Shown here piece by piece: positions 45,537 through 55,373 of a stretch of 64,000 nt of DNA. The stretch is from Alteraurantiacibacter aquimixticola. Lineage in GTDB: Bacteria > Pseudomonadota > Alphaproteobacteria > Sphingomonadales > Sphingomonadaceae. Below the pieces are notes generated by a model. That model made no database searches. It saw only the letters and a program-made list of their open reading frames with translations, and had not been told where the DNA came from. The stretch covers positions 764,840 through 828,839 of the forward strand of contig NZ_SSHH01000002.1 of NCBI RefSeq assembly GCF_004965515.1, written 5' to 3'. Within the stretch, counting starts at the first letter, position 1. Every line of letters begins with the position of its first letter. The position numbers and the translations under genes were made by a program.

Positions 45537-45956
45537 GTGGGGCCGCGTATCCGCCTCTTGCGAAACCTTCTGGCGGCAGGTTCGATCAATGTGTCGGAGC
45601 CCTTTGGCCTGCCCACAGGATCGCTCACCGTCATGGCGCTGGTGGAAGCCAATCCCGGCAGCTCGCAAGCCGCGCTGGCCACCCAAGCCGGCATCACGGG
45701 GCCCAGCCTGGTTGGCATACTGGATGAACTGGAAAAGCGCGGGCTGGTCCGGCGCGAACGCTCCCCCACCGACAGGCGGCGCAACATGCTGGTACTGACC
45801 GATGAGGGCAAGGCGATGAGCGAACGGCTGTTTACCGCCGTCGACGCCATTGAAACACCGATCCGGGAGGCACTGGGCAAGGAAGACTATGCGCAGCTGA
45901 TTGCCGCGCTTGAACGCGCGATTGCAGCCTGTGTCGAGGGTGAGGACGGCCGCTGA
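45537..45956 (+). CDS. MarR-family regulator, first of an overlapping pair
   Basis: 139 aa winged-helix protein. The DNA-binding part is SSQAALATQAGITGPSLVGI, and the wing is VRRERSPTDRRRNMLVLTDE. It starts at GTG 45537; the upstream frame (KLDDSVGPR) looks MarR-like, so the true start may be slightly earlier at a non-standard codon. It is divergent from the esterase/monooxygenase operon and overlaps the second MarR gene (TGATG). Ligands such as aromatic acids or ketones are typical. Confidence 0.75.
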   Translation: MGPRIRLLRNLLAAGSINVSEPFGLPTGSLTVMALVEANPGSSQAALATQAGITGPSLVGILDELEKRGLVRRERSPTDRRRNMLVLTDEGKAMSERLFTAVDAIETPIREALGKEDYAQLIAALERAIAACVEGEDGR

Positions 45957-46426
45957 TGGGCACCGACGGCGGCAATTTCGAGATCTACCGCCGTGGCGGT
46001 ACGACGCCCGATATCAGCCTGATGATCAAGATGGTGCTGGCCGTGCGCAGCTTTCGCGGCCTGCTGGACGAGCGCTTGCGCAAGATCGGCCAGAGCGTCA
46101 GCCGCATGGAAACGCTGGGCGCGATCATGAACATGCCCGACCCGAAGTCGCAGAGCGACATCGCCAAGCGGCTGCGTGTGGAAGGCGCAACGGTAACCCG
46201 CATGGTCGATATATTGAGCCGCGAGGGGCTGGTGAAACGCAAGCCCAACCCGGACGACAAGCGCGTGAAGTTGCTCTCCATCACGCCGGAGGGCGAAAAG
46301 GCGCTGCGCGAGATTTTCACCATCTACGACCAAACGCGCACGAGCTTCCTCGGCAATCTGTCGGATGAGGACATGGCCGAGATGCACCGCCTGATCGATG
46401 CGATGATGGCAACTCTCGAGCGGTAA
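45956..46426 (+). CDS. MarR-family regulator, second of an overlapping pair
   Basis: 156 aa. DNA-binding residues lie in SQSDIAKRLRVEGATVTRMV, and the wing is VKRKPNPDDKRVKLLSITPE. It shares little visible identity with the first MarR outside the family core, so recent duplication is unlikely. Its start overlaps the preceding stop by one base. The two may form a heterodimer or control the esterase operon and the convergent RND operon separately. It ends four bases from the RND gene. Confidence 0.82.
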   Translation: MGTDGGNFEIYRRGGTTPDISLMIKMVLAVRSFRGLLDERLRKIGQSVSRMETLGAIMNMPDPKSQSDIAKRLRVEGATVTRMVDILSREGLVKRKPNPDDKRVKLLSITPEGEKALREIFTIYDQTRTSFLGNLSDEDMAEMHRLIDAMMATLER

Positions 46427-46430
46427 GCAG

Positions 46431-49400
46431 TTACTCCGCCGGCAAGGCCGTTTCCGCCGGTTCCGCTTCCCCGCTGTCACGGCCCAGCCAGCCCTTGATC
46501 CGGTCGACCGCGCGCATCTGCAGGATCGCCAGCGAAGGGATCAGCAATTGCTGCATTGCCGTGCCGAACAGGATGCCGAAGCCCAGGCTCGCCGACATGG
46601 GGATGAGGAACTGCGCCTGCAGGTTCGTCTCGAAAGTGATCGGGGCGACGCCCAGGAAAGTGGTGATAGCAGTCAGGATGATCGGGCGGAAACGCGACTT
46701 GGCAGCATCGATGATCGCATCCTCGCGCGCCATGCCGTTGGCGAGGTTCTCGTTCATGAAGTCGATCAGCACCAGCGCGCCGTTGATCACCACGCCCGAT
46801 AGCGCGATGATCCCGAACATGGAAACGATGCCGATCGATATGCCGAGCAGCAAATGCCCCATCAGCGCACCGATCATGCCGAAGGGGATCGCCGCCATGA
46901 TGATCATCGGCTGGATGTATGACCGGAAAGGTATCGCCAGCAGCGCATAGATCGCCGCCAGCGCCAGCAAGAAGGCGGTGCCGATATCGCCGAAGCTTTC
47001 CTGCTGCTGTTCCTGCTCACCGCCGAATTCGTATACCAGCGCGGGATAATCGGCCTGGATCGCGGGCATGATCTCGCCGGAGATCAGGTTCGCCGCTTCC
47101 TGGCTGGTGATCACATCGGTATCGACATCGGCGGTCACCGTCTCGATGCGGAAGCCATCCTCACGATTGATCGCGGTTGGCGCATTGCTGATGGCGATAT
47201 TGGCGAGGCTGGACAGCGGGACCTGACCGCCCGGCACGCGAACGCGGTAATCGCCGATATCGGTCACGGAATCGCGCTGGTCCTCGGGCAGGCGGACATA
47301 GACGCGCACATCTTCGCGCCCGCGCTGCACGCGTACGGCTTCGGCGCCGAAAAAGGCCGCGCGGACCTGTCCGGCGAGGTCCTGCAGCGTGATGCCGAGC
47401 GTTCGGGCCGAGGGCTTGAGCGTCAGGTCCACCTGCCGCACGCCCTCATCCTGGTCGCTCTCGACATCGTAGACGCCGGTGACACGGGATAGCGCCTCGA
47501 TCATCCGCTGCGCGCTGCCATGCAGCACCTCCTCGTCCGGATGCGACAGGCGCACATTGATCGGGTCACCTGCGGAAACAAGGCTGGCGCTGATCGAGAA
47601 GGAGCGAACCTCGCCCAGCTCGCCCAGTTCCTCGCGCCAGGCCTGCTCGAAGTCACCGGCGGAGAAATCACGCTCGGCGGAGCTGATGAAGCTGAACTGC
47701 ACGCTGGCGATATTGGGCTGCAGGCGGTCATTGCCGCCCAGCGGGCCCTGGTTGCCCTGTTGCAGGCCAACTGTGGTGTAACTCGCCTCGAGATAGCTCT
47801 CGTCCTCGGGCAGGCCTTCGTCGAAACGCGCAGCCGCGCGCGCACCCGCATCCTCGATCCGTCCGGCCACGGCAGCCGTACGCTCGACCGAAGTGCCGGA
47901 AGGCATTTCAAGCGTGGCGGAGACCACGTCAGCCTCGATCTCGGGGAAGAATTCAGTCTTGATCAGACCGCCCGGGATCATGGCGACCATCACGATCAGC
48001 AGCGCCATGCCTGCGGCGACCACGACATAGGGCATGGTCACGGCGAATTTCAGCCCGCGATCCAGCGGCCCGTCGATAAAGGCCTGCAAGCGCTTGTCGA
48101 AACCGCGCTGCACCCGCTCGAACTGCTGCAAGATGCGGTTCTTGGTATGCGCCCCGGCGGCGGGCAGGTGGCTGAGGTGGTAGGGCAGGATCAGCAGCGC
48201 CTCGACCAGCGAGAGGCCGAGAACGGCGATCACCACGATGGGGATATCCGCCAGCACCTTGCCGATCGTGCCGCCCACGGCCAGCAGCGGAGAGAAGGCG
48301 ACAACGGTGGTCGCCACGGCGAAGATCACCGGCACCACCACGCGTTGCGCGCCGGCGATGGAGGCGCCCGTGCCGCTGCGCCCGCGCTCTCGCTCGGCAT
48401 AGATATTCTCGCCCACGACCACCGCATCATCGACCACCAGGCCCAGCGCGATGATGAAGCCGAAGAGCGACATCATGTTGATCGAGGAGCCAAACAATTC
48501 GACCACGTAAATCGCGCCGATAAAGGTCGCGCCGATGCCCGCAGCGGTCCAGAAGGCCAGCCGCACGTCGAGGAACAGGGTCAGCGCCGCCAGCACCAGG
48601 ATGAGGCCGATCACGGCGTTTTTCAGCAGCATGGACAGGCGATCGTCGAACAATTCGGACGTATCGTCCCAGATCGCATATTCGATCCCGGGAGGCAGGA
48701 TGTTGGCAGCATTCTCGTCAAGGAAGGCGAATGCCGCATCGGCCACGTCGAGCACACGCTCGTCACTGGTGCGATAGACATCGACGAAGGCGACAGGCTT
48801 GCCGTTGAAGCGGGTGATGAGGTCTGAATCCTCGAAGCCGTCGGTGACGGTGGCGATATCGCCCAGCCGCAGGATCGTGCCATCCGGCCGCGTGCGCAGG
48901 ACGATATTCTCGAAATCGTGCTGGCTGTAATTCTGCCCCACCGTGCGCACGCGTATCTGCTCGCGGTCGGTCTCGATCGAGCCGGCCGGACTGTCGAGGC
49001 TGCTCTGCCCGACGATGCGCGAGATATCGGTGAGCGACAGCCCCAGCGCCTGCAGCCGTTCCTGCGGCACGTCGATGAAGACCTGGTACTGCCTGACCGC
49101 GCTGCTATCGACATAGCTGATCTCCGGGATCGCGCTCAGCGCATCCTCCAGCGCATAGGCGCTTTCCTTCAGCGTGCGTTCCGGCACATCGCCGAACAGC
49201 GCGATACGCATCACGCTCTGCCGCGTGGTCGCCTCGGTGATGGAAGGTTCCTCGGCATCGAGCGGGAAGGTCTGGATCTGGTCGACCTCGCCCTTCACAT
49301 CGTCGAGCGCCTTGTCGAGATCCTCACCAAGCTCCAACTCAACCCGCACGCTGCCCTGGCCTTCGGAGGCGGTGCCGGTGATGCGCTTGACGCCCTCTAT

Positions 49401-49709
49401 GGACTGGACCGCCTCTTCCACCTTCTGGACGATGGATTCCTCCACCTCTTCCGGCGTGGCGCCCGGATAGGCGACGGAGACGGTGACCGCATCGAGGCTG
49501 GTTTCGGGAAACACCTCCTGCACGATGCTGCCATAGGACGCGATCCCGGCGGCGATCATGAACAGCATCAGCAGGTTTGCGGCAACGCCATTGCGCGCCA
49601 TGAAGGCGATCACGCCCTTGCGGTCGCGCGCCCGGTCGGCAGGCTTGCCGAAGCGGTCGAGCGCGGCGCCGTCGCCTTCGGGAGCGTCGGGAGTGGCCTC
49701 GTCACTCAC
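46431..49709 (-). CDS. RND-family efflux inner-membrane transporter
   Basis: About 1092 aa with twelve helices and two large periplasmic loops. The fourth-helix acidic pair is in IIALGLVVDDAVVVGENI, and the second half has FGIIALSGVVINGALVLIDF. It groups with AcrB/MexB-like or heavy-metal RND pumps; the early VFPETSLDAVTVSVAYPGAT is typical of the broad efflux branch. I prefer GTG 49709, which has GGAGG nine bases upstream, over ATG 49715 (three bases) or 49724. It overlaps the adaptor gene by eight bases. Phenolic or drug export is likely. Confidence 0.88.
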   Translation of the reverse strand: MSDEATPDAPEGDGAALDRFGKPADRARDRKGVIAFMARNGVAANLLMLFMIAAGIASYGSIVQEVFPETSLDAVTVSVAYPGATPEEVEESIVQKVEEAVQSIEGVKRITGTASEGQGSVRVELELGEDLDKALDDVKGEVDQIQTFPLDAEEPSITEATTRQSVMRIALFGDVPERTLKESAYALEDALSAIPEISYVDSSAVRQYQVFIDVPQERLQALGLSLTDISRIVGQSSLDSPAGSIETDREQIRVRTVGQNYSQHDFENIVLRTRPDGTILRLGDIATVTDGFEDSDLITRFNGKPVAFVDVYRTSDERVLDVADAAFAFLDENAANILPPGIEYAIWDDTSELFDDRLSMLLKNAVIGLILVLAALTLFLDVRLAFWTAAGIGATFIGAIYVVELFGSSINMMSLFGFIIALGLVVDDAVVVGENIYAERERGRSGTGASIAGAQRVVVPVIFAVATTVVAFSPLLAVGGTIGKVLADIPIVVIAVLGLSLVEALLILPYHLSHLPAAGAHTKNRILQQFERVQRGFDKRLQAFIDGPLDRGLKFAVTMPYVVVAAGMALLIVMVAMIPGGLIKTEFFPEIEADVVSATLEMPSGTSVERTAAVAGRIEDAGARAAARFDEGLPEDESYLEASYTTVGLQQGNQGPLGGNDRLQPNIASVQFSFISSAERDFSAGDFEQAWREELGELGEVRSFSISASLVSAGDPINVRLSHPDEEVLHGSAQRMIEALSRVTGVYDVESDQDEGVRQVDLTLKPSARTLGITLQDLAGQVRAAFFGAEAVRVQRGREDVRVYVRLPEDQRDSVTDIGDYRVRVPGGQVPLSSLANIAISNAPTAINREDGFRIETVTADVDTDVITSQEAANLISGEIMPAIQADYPALVYEFGGEQEQQQESFGDIGTAFLLALAAIYALLAIPFRSYIQPMIIMAAIPFGMIGALMGHLLLGISIGIVSMFGIIALSGVVINGALVLIDFMNENLANGMAREDAIIDAAKSRFRPIILTAITTFLGVAPITFETNLQAQFLIPMSASLGFGILFGTAMQQLLIPSLAILQMRAVDRIKGWLGRDSGEAEPAETALPAE

Positions 49710-50994
49710 CCGCATTGCCTCCATTGGCGGCTTCGCTGCGCAGGTCCATTCTTTCGACCGGGGTGCGCAGGCCGCTGGTGATCACATGGCCGCCCTCGCC
49801 CAGCCCTTCGCCGGAGACGAAAGCAAGCCGGTCGGTGCGCTGAATCACGTTGACCGGAACAATCCGCAGTTTGCCCTGTGCCAGCAGCCAGACGGTATCC
49901 CCCTCGCGCAATGCTTCGAGCGGGATGGTCGCATAGGGCTGCGCCGCGCCCGAGGTGATACTGGCACTAACGAAACTGCCCAACAGCAGTGGAGGCGCCG
50001 CACCTGCTGCGGCATCGTCCACGGCCACGCCGCCGCGCAGCGGGTTGGGCACGCGCAGGAAGACGTCGATCGTCCGCGTTTCGGGATCGAGGATCGCATC
50101 GGCCCGGTCCACCACGGCGGACCAGCGCCACATCCTGCCGCCATATTCCATTTCCACGCTCGCCGGGATGTTGGCTCCACCCACGCGGAACAGGCCGGGG
50201 ATCAAAGCCGCCTCCTGTTCAGAGAGTGAGACCCGCACCTCGTAAGCGCTGGTCGCCACCACCGAGCCAAGCGCCTGCCCCGGCTGCACCAACGTTCCGA
50301 CCGAGGCGCTTTCGCTGCGGACCAGCCCGCTGAACGGCGCGCGAACCGCCGTGCGGCTCAGGGCCAGCTGCGCGTCTGCGAGCTGCGCCTGCGCCCGCTC
50401 CTGCGCTGCTCTGGCAGAGCGCAATTGCGGCTCACGCGTGGCGAGGATGTTGGGTTCGACGGTCGTGCCTGGAGGTGCGGTGGCAACGTCCAGCCCATCG
50501 GGCGGCAGGATGCGCGCGGCGTAGTCGCTGCTATCCAATGCCCGGCCCAGCGCGCTGCGGGCGCTCTCACGATTGGCGAAGCGCTCCAGTTCTGCCTGCG
50601 CGATCGCGACCTCTTCCTGTGCCTGCAGCACGGCAACGTCCTGCGCCGCCACATCGGCCTGCGCGCTGCGCACGCGGTTCCGGTAGTCGCTGGCATCGAT
50701 GCGGAAGAGCACCTGCCCTTGCCCCACCGTTCCGCCTTCCCGGAAGGCAGGATTGACCCAGACCAGCCGCCCGGCAATTTCCGCGCCGAGCGAGACTTCC
50801 TCGCGCGGGCCGACCGTGCCGGTGCCGAGGATCTCCAGCGCGCCCGACTGGACCTGATAGGGCTGCACTTCCACCAGCGGTACGGTCGCCACCAGTTCCT
50901 GCTCCTCCGGCTCCGGCCGCAGGCCGATCATGATCGCCGCAATGGCAACCGCCCCCAGCAGCAGGCCGATGACCCAGAGCAACTGACGGTTCAT
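49702..50994 (-). CDS. RND periplasmic adaptor protein
   Basis: 430 aa. An N-terminal helix (LLWVIGLLLGAVAIAAIMIG) anchors it. The biotinyl-lipoyl halves are VSLGAEIAGRLVWVNPAFRE and VRAPFSGLVRSESASVGTLV, with a coiled-coil hairpin of about 120 residues between them. It bridges the RND pump and the outer-membrane channel. Start and stop overlap both neighbours. Confidence 0.88.
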   Translation of the reverse strand: MNRQLLWVIGLLLGAVAIAAIMIGLRPEPEEQELVATVPLVEVQPYQVQSGALEILGTGTVGPREEVSLGAEIAGRLVWVNPAFREGGTVGQGQVLFRIDASDYRNRVRSAQADVAAQDVAVLQAQEEVAIAQAELERFANRESARSALGRALDSSDYAARILPPDGLDVATAPPGTTVEPNILATREPQLRSARAAQERAQAQLADAQLALSRTAVRAPFSGLVRSESASVGTLVQPGQALGSVVATSAYEVRVSLSEQEAALIPGLFRVGGANIPASVEMEYGGRMWRWSAVVDRADAILDPETRTIDVFLRVPNPLRGGVAVDDAAAGAAPPLLLGSFVSASITSGAAQPYATIPLEALREGDTVWLLAQGKLRIVPVNVIQRTDRLAFVSGEGLGEGGHVITSGLRTPVERMDLRSEAANGGNAGE

Positions 50995-52424
50995 GGCGTA
51001 TTCCCTTCATTGTCCCAATCGCCGCCCAGCGCACGGTGCAGGCCCAAGCGAGCCAGCGCCACGTCGCGCCCGGCGGAGGAGAGCGAGCTTTCAACCTGGT
51101 AGAGCGCCCGAAGCGCATCGAGATAGGCGGTGTAATCGGCCACGCCCGCGCGATAGCGTTCGGCCTGCAAATCGGCATTGGCCTGTACTTCGGCCAGCTG
51201 CGCGGCGATCAGGCGATAGCGCTGGCGCTGTTCCTCGTAATCGGTCGCGGCAAGATCCACTTCGCGCCAGGCATTGAGCACGCTCTGGCCATAGGCGGCA
51301 GCGGCCTCGTCATAAGTCGCACGCGCGGCGCGGATATTGGCGGAAATACGCCCGCCATCGAAGATGGGCGCGGTGACATTGGCGGCGAGCTGCAGCAGCC
51401 AGTTCTGGCCAAGGTCCAGCACATCGTCCACCGCACCGCCCTGCGTACCGGTGGAGGCCGACAGGCGCAGCGCGGGGAAACGTTCGGCGCGGCGTGCGCC
51501 AATCCTGAGCCGCGCCGCCTCCAGCCGCTCCCACGAAGCAGCAACATCGGGGCGCTGCGCAAGCAGTTCGACCGGCAGGCCCATGGGCACCGGATCGAAA
51601 GTGAGGCGCGGTTGCAGAGGTTCGGAAAGCAGCGCATCCACACCTTGCGGATAGTCCGCAAGCAGCAGCGCCAGCCGCCCTTCCGCCGCCGCAAGCGCGG
51701 TTTCGCGCTGCGGCAGGCTCGCTTCCAGCCCGCGCAGTTCCTGGCGCACCTGGTAGAGCTCGAAACTCTGGGCGAGGCCTCGGCGATAGCGCTCGTCCGT
51801 GCGCGCCACGCGGTCGCTCAGCACGTCGAGCGACTGCAAGCTGTTGGCGATCTGGTAGCGCGCATCGACCACGTCGAAATAGGCGGAGATGGTCTCCGCC
51901 GCCGTGGCAAGGCGGGTGGCGCGAAAATCCTGCTCAGCCGCCAGCGCATCGGAACGTGCGGCGGCGTAATCGTTGCGTACACGGCCAAACAGGTCGAGTT
52001 CGTAGGAGGCGCCGAGGCCCAGCGAATAGGTCTCGTTCGACAGCCGCGTGGGCGCGCCGGGGAAATTGCTGAAGGCCCCGCCCGAAAGCGGCGTGTCCGA
52101 ATAGCTCGCGCCTGCCGTGGCTTCGAGCGCAGGCAAGAGGCCCGCGCGGCTGACACGGGCCTGCGCAGCGGCGCGTTCGGCGCGGGCTGCGGCCTGCGCG
52201 ATATCGAGATTGGCGTCGAGTGCACGGTCCACCAGCGCATCAAGCACCGGGTCCTCGAAGTGGCTCCACCAGGCGGCGGGGCGGTAATCGCCCTCCACCT
52301 CGGCCATGTCGAAGGCCTGCGGCATCGCCTCCACTTGCGGCGAAACCTGCGCCTCGGGCGCCATGGAGATACAGCCGGAAACGAGCAGCGCCATGGCCGG
52401 GATGGCGAAGTAGCGCGCGCTCAT
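50991..52424 (-). CDS. Outer-membrane efflux lipoprotein (NodT/TolC family), RND operon
   Basis: 477 aa. The lipobox ALLVSGC gives a lipidated Cys at about 18. OEP features include FEDPVLDALVDRALDANLDI, SLGLGASYELDLFGRVRNDY and LLAQRPDVAASWERLEAARL. It is the first structural gene after the TetR gene in the operon. It is distinct from the OMF of the MacAB-like pump at 35902, so each pump has its own exit channel. Confidence 0.88.
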   Translation of the reverse strand: MSARYFAIPAMALLVSGCISMAPEAQVSPQVEAMPQAFDMAEVEGDYRPAAWWSHFEDPVLDALVDRALDANLDIAQAAARAERAAAQARVSRAGLLPALEATAGASYSDTPLSGGAFSNFPGAPTRLSNETYSLGLGASYELDLFGRVRNDYAAARSDALAAEQDFRATRLATAAETISAYFDVVDARYQIANSLQSLDVLSDRVARTDERYRRGLAQSFELYQVRQELRGLEASLPQRETALAAAEGRLALLLADYPQGVDALLSEPLQPRLTFDPVPMGLPVELLAQRPDVAASWERLEAARLRIGARRAERFPALRLSASTGTQGGAVDDVLDLGQNWLLQLAANVTAPIFDGGRISANIRAARATYDEAAAAYGQSVLNAWREVDLAATDYEEQRQRYRLIAAQLAEVQANADLQAERYRAGVADYTAYLDALRALYQVESSLSSAGRDVALARLGLHRALGGDWDNEGNTP

Positions 52425-53035
52425 TTGCCGTTCCCCGCCAGCACCGCGCGGGCAGACTGTTCGAGCTGGTCTAGCAACATGGCTTTGGTCGCATCGTCCA
52501 GCGTCTCCTTTTCCAGCAGCATGCCGAGCGAGGCGCGGGCGTGACGCAATGTGATCGCCATGCCGAAGAGATAGACGGCCACGGCTTTCGCTTCTTCTTC
52601 CGAGAGTTCAGGACGCAGGACGCGTACCTGCGCCGCGAGATGGATCATGATCGGCATGATCCGTTCGCGCTTCAACTCAAGCACGCCCGGTGTCGGATCC
52701 TGCTGTTCGCGTCCGATAAAGAGCGCAAAGGGGGCACTTTCATCGCTGAGCATGAAGCCGCCAATCCGGCGCAGTGCATCGCAAATGGCAACCACCCGCT
52801 CTTCATCTGAAGCTCCTTCTGACGGCAGGTCTTCTACCGGGGGAGCGACATGGGTCTTCAAATGATCGAAAATATGTTCGGCCGCAGCGAGATAGAGGCC
52901 TTCCTTGCCTCCGAAATGATAGGTGATGGAGGACATGGGCGTGTCCACTGCCGCCGCGATCTCACGCGTGCCAACCGCGTCAAAACCGCGCTTGCCGAAC
53001 TTCTCGATCGCCACGTGGATGAGCTTTTCCCTCAT
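52421..53035 (-). CDS. TetR/AcrR regulator with CecR-type (DUF1956) C-terminal domain
   Basis: 204 aa. The N-terminal HTH contains GFDAVGTREIAAAVDTPMSS with ITYHFGGKEGLYLAAAEHIF. The C-terminal part resembles the CecR/YbiH group. It is the first gene of the RND operon (4-base overlap with the channel gene) and has a palindrome just upstream of its start, so self-repression of the whole pump operon relieved by a substrate is the likely mode. Confidence 0.87.
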   Translation of the reverse strand: MREKLIHVAIEKFGKRGFDAVGTREIAAAVDTPMSSITYHFGGKEGLYLAAAEHIFDHLKTHVAPPVEDLPSEGASDEERVVAICDALRRIGGFMLSDESAPFALFIGREQQDPTPGVLELKRERIMPIMIHLAAQVRVLRPELSEEEAKAVAVYLFGMAITLRHARASLGMLLEKETLDDATKAMLLDQLEQSARAVLAGNGK

Positions 53036-53052
53036 GATTCGGGTCGATATTC

Positions 53053-53064
53053 GTTCGACCGAAC
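53053..53064. promoter_or_regulatory. Dyad upstream of the TetR gene, candidate operator
   Basis: GTTCGACCGAAC is a 5+2+5 palindrome 18-29 bases upstream of the regulator start, in the intergenic region shared with the quinohemoprotein gene. Its position fits autoregulation of the efflux operon. Confidence 0.5.
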
Positions 53065-53200
53065 AAAATCAACCGTGCATGGGCCATGTCGCCTCTCAGC
53101 CGCATGATTGGCGGGGCGTTGGCAGCTTGCCCTTGTCCCCGCCCATGGTTTCGCGTTAGCGAGGGAGTTGAGGGATTTGGGAGGGGAGAGCCGCATCATC

Positions 53201-55342
53201 ATGCGTCACATGCATCTGTTGTCCGCCGGGGCCGCGCTGGCCTTGGCTTCTTGCACAATGTCGGCGCCGCCGGTGGAGGTCGCGCAGCAGGCAAGCGCAC
53301 CTGCCGGTCCCGCTGCGGTCAATACCGCGCGCATGCTCGCCACCGAAAGCACCGCCGACATCGGCAACTGGATGAGCCACGGCCGCACCTGGGGCGAGGA
53401 TCGCTTCAGCCCGCTCGACCAGATCAATGACGGCAATGTCGGCGAGCTCGGCCTCGCCTGGTATGACGATCTCGCCACCACACGCGGCGTGCAGGCGACG
53501 CCGCTGGTGATTGACGGGGTGCTCTACAACGAAAGCATCTACAACATCGTCACCGCCTATGACGCGGCGACGGGCGCAAAGCTGTGGACCTACGACCCGC
53601 AAGTCGGCCCCGAATGGGCGCGGCTGGCCTGTTGCGGACCCTCCTCTCGCGGGATCGCGGCGTGGAACGGCAAGATCATTATCGGCGCGCTCGACGGGCG
53701 GCTGATCGCCGTGGACGCGGCTACAGGCGAGGAAGTCTGGACCACCCAGACCTTCAGCACCGAAGGCCTGCTGGGCGCCTATTCGATCACCGGCGCGCCG
53801 CGCGTCTATGACGGCAAGGTGGTGATCGGCAATGGCGGCGCGGATTACGGCGTGCGCGGCTTTGTCTCGGCCTTTGATGCCGAGACCGGCGAGCAGCTGT
53901 GGAAATTCTTCCTGGTCCCTGGCAATCCGGCGGATGGCCCCGATGGCGAGGCGTCGGACAGCGCGATGGAAATCGCCATGCCCACCTGGCATGGGGAATG
54001 GTGGCGCTATGGCGGCGGCGGCACGGCGTGGGACAGCTTTGCCTACGACCCGGACCTCAACCTCGTCTATATCGGCACCGGCAATGGCTCGCCCCAGATG
54101 TGGCATTTCCGCAGCGACGGAAGGGGCGACAACCTCTTCCTATGCTCGATCGTTGCGGTCGATGCGACGACGGGCGAATACAAGTGGCACTACCAGATGG
54201 TACCCGAGGAGGACTGGGACTACACATGCACCCAGCCGATCGTGACCGCCGACCTCGAGATAGGCGGCGAGACGCGGCAGGTGTTGATGCAGGCACCAAA
54301 GAACGGCTTCTTCTACGTGATCGACCGCGCCACGGGCGAACTGGTGAGCGCGGAGAGCTATGTCTCGGTCAATACCTGGGCGAGCCATGTGGACATGGCG
54401 ACGGGCCGCCCCGTGTTGCAGCCGGGCGCGCATAACACCACCACGCCGCACATCATGAATCCCAGCTGGCTCGCCGCGCATACCTGGCACCCGATGAGCT
54501 ATAGCCCGGATACCGGCCTCGTCTATCTCTCCGCGCAGGAGCAGGGATCGGTCTATGCCAATGCCGAGGATGGCGAGTTCACCTTCGTGCGCCACCGCAG
54601 CAATTCCGGCATGCAGCGCACCAACATGCCCGAACTGCGCGCGCAGCTGCAGGAAGAGATCAACGCGGCCGAGAAGGGCTACCTCCTCGCATGGAACCCT
54701 GTGACGCAGAGCGAGGCATGGCGCGTGCCCTATCGCGTGCCGGGCAGCGGCGGCGTGTTGGCCACAGCGGGCAATTTGCTGGTGCAGGGAACGATCGACA
54801 AGACGCTGGCGATCTATGCCGCCGATACGGGGGCGAAGCTGTGGGAGATGGATATCGACCAGGCGCCGGTCGCCGGGCCGATCACCTATATGGTCGACGG
54901 CGTGCAATATATCGCCATCAATGCCGGCTGGGGCGGATCGCCGGTCTATAATCTCGGCCCGTTCAGCACCTCGAGCGCGAAGCTGCTGGTCTTCCGCCTC
55001 GGCGCGACGGGCGTGGAACTGCCCCCGCCCCCGCCGCCGAGCGACCTGCCGCGCCCGCCCTGGCTGACCGCCACCGAGGACCAGGTGGAGCGCGGCCGCG
55101 CGCTCTATGGCGATAGCTGCGTACGCTGCCATGGCGAGAACGCCGTAGGCGGGATGAAGGACTTGCGCTGGATGACGCAGGAAACCCGCGCCCAGTTCAA
55201 CGATATCGTGCTGCGCGGCATCTATGCCGATCGCGGGATGATCGGCTTTGGCGACGTGCTGTCGGAAGAGGATGCGAGTGCCATCCACGCCTTCCTGATC
55301 GCCCGCGCGAATGAGGATTATGCCGACGCCGCCCATCCGTAA
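53201..55342 (+). CDS. Quinohemoprotein alcohol dehydrogenase (PQQ plus cytochrome c domain)
   Basis: 713 aa. The N-terminal eight-bladed propeller begins HGRTWGEDRFSPLDQINDGN. The adjacent-cysteine motif RLACCGPSSRGIA, the calcium/PQQ region GTGNGSPQMW and GDNLFLCSIVAVD with the catalytic Asp, and VLMQAPKNGFFYVIDRATGE follow. The C-terminal cytochrome c domain has CVRCHGE. It oxidises alcohols in the periplasm and passes electrons to the respiratory chain. The start ATG 53201 gives a leader with ALASC, a possible lipobox, which is unusual for this family. No pqq synthesis genes are present. Confidence 0.87.
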   Translation: MRHMHLLSAGAALALASCTMSAPPVEVAQQASAPAGPAAVNTARMLATESTADIGNWMSHGRTWGEDRFSPLDQINDGNVGELGLAWYDDLATTRGVQATPLVIDGVLYNESIYNIVTAYDAATGAKLWTYDPQVGPEWARLACCGPSSRGIAAWNGKIIIGALDGRLIAVDAATGEEVWTTQTFSTEGLLGAYSITGAPRVYDGKVVIGNGGADYGVRGFVSAFDAETGEQLWKFFLVPGNPADGPDGEASDSAMEIAMPTWHGEWWRYGGGGTAWDSFAYDPDLNLVYIGTGNGSPQMWHFRSDGRGDNLFLCSIVAVDATTGEYKWHYQMVPEEDWDYTCTQPIVTADLEIGGETRQVLMQAPKNGFFYVIDRATGELVSAESYVSVNTWASHVDMATGRPVLQPGAHNTTTPHIMNPSWLAAHTWHPMSYSPDTGLVYLSAQEQGSVYANAEDGEFTFVRHRSNSGMQRTNMPELRAQLQEEINAAEKGYLLAWNPVTQSEAWRVPYRVPGSGGVLATAGNLLVQGTIDKTLAIYAADTGAKLWEMDIDQAPVAGPITYMVDGVQYIAINAGWGGSPVYNLGPFSTSSAKLLVFRLGATGVELPPPPPPSDLPRPPWLTATEDQVERGRALYGDSCVRCHGENAVGGMKDLRWMTQETRAQFNDIVLRGIYADRGMIGFGDVLSEEDASAIHAFLIARANEDYADAAHP

Positions 55343-55373
55343 GGGCGCGGGGCACAAGGGGAGAGACAACCAC

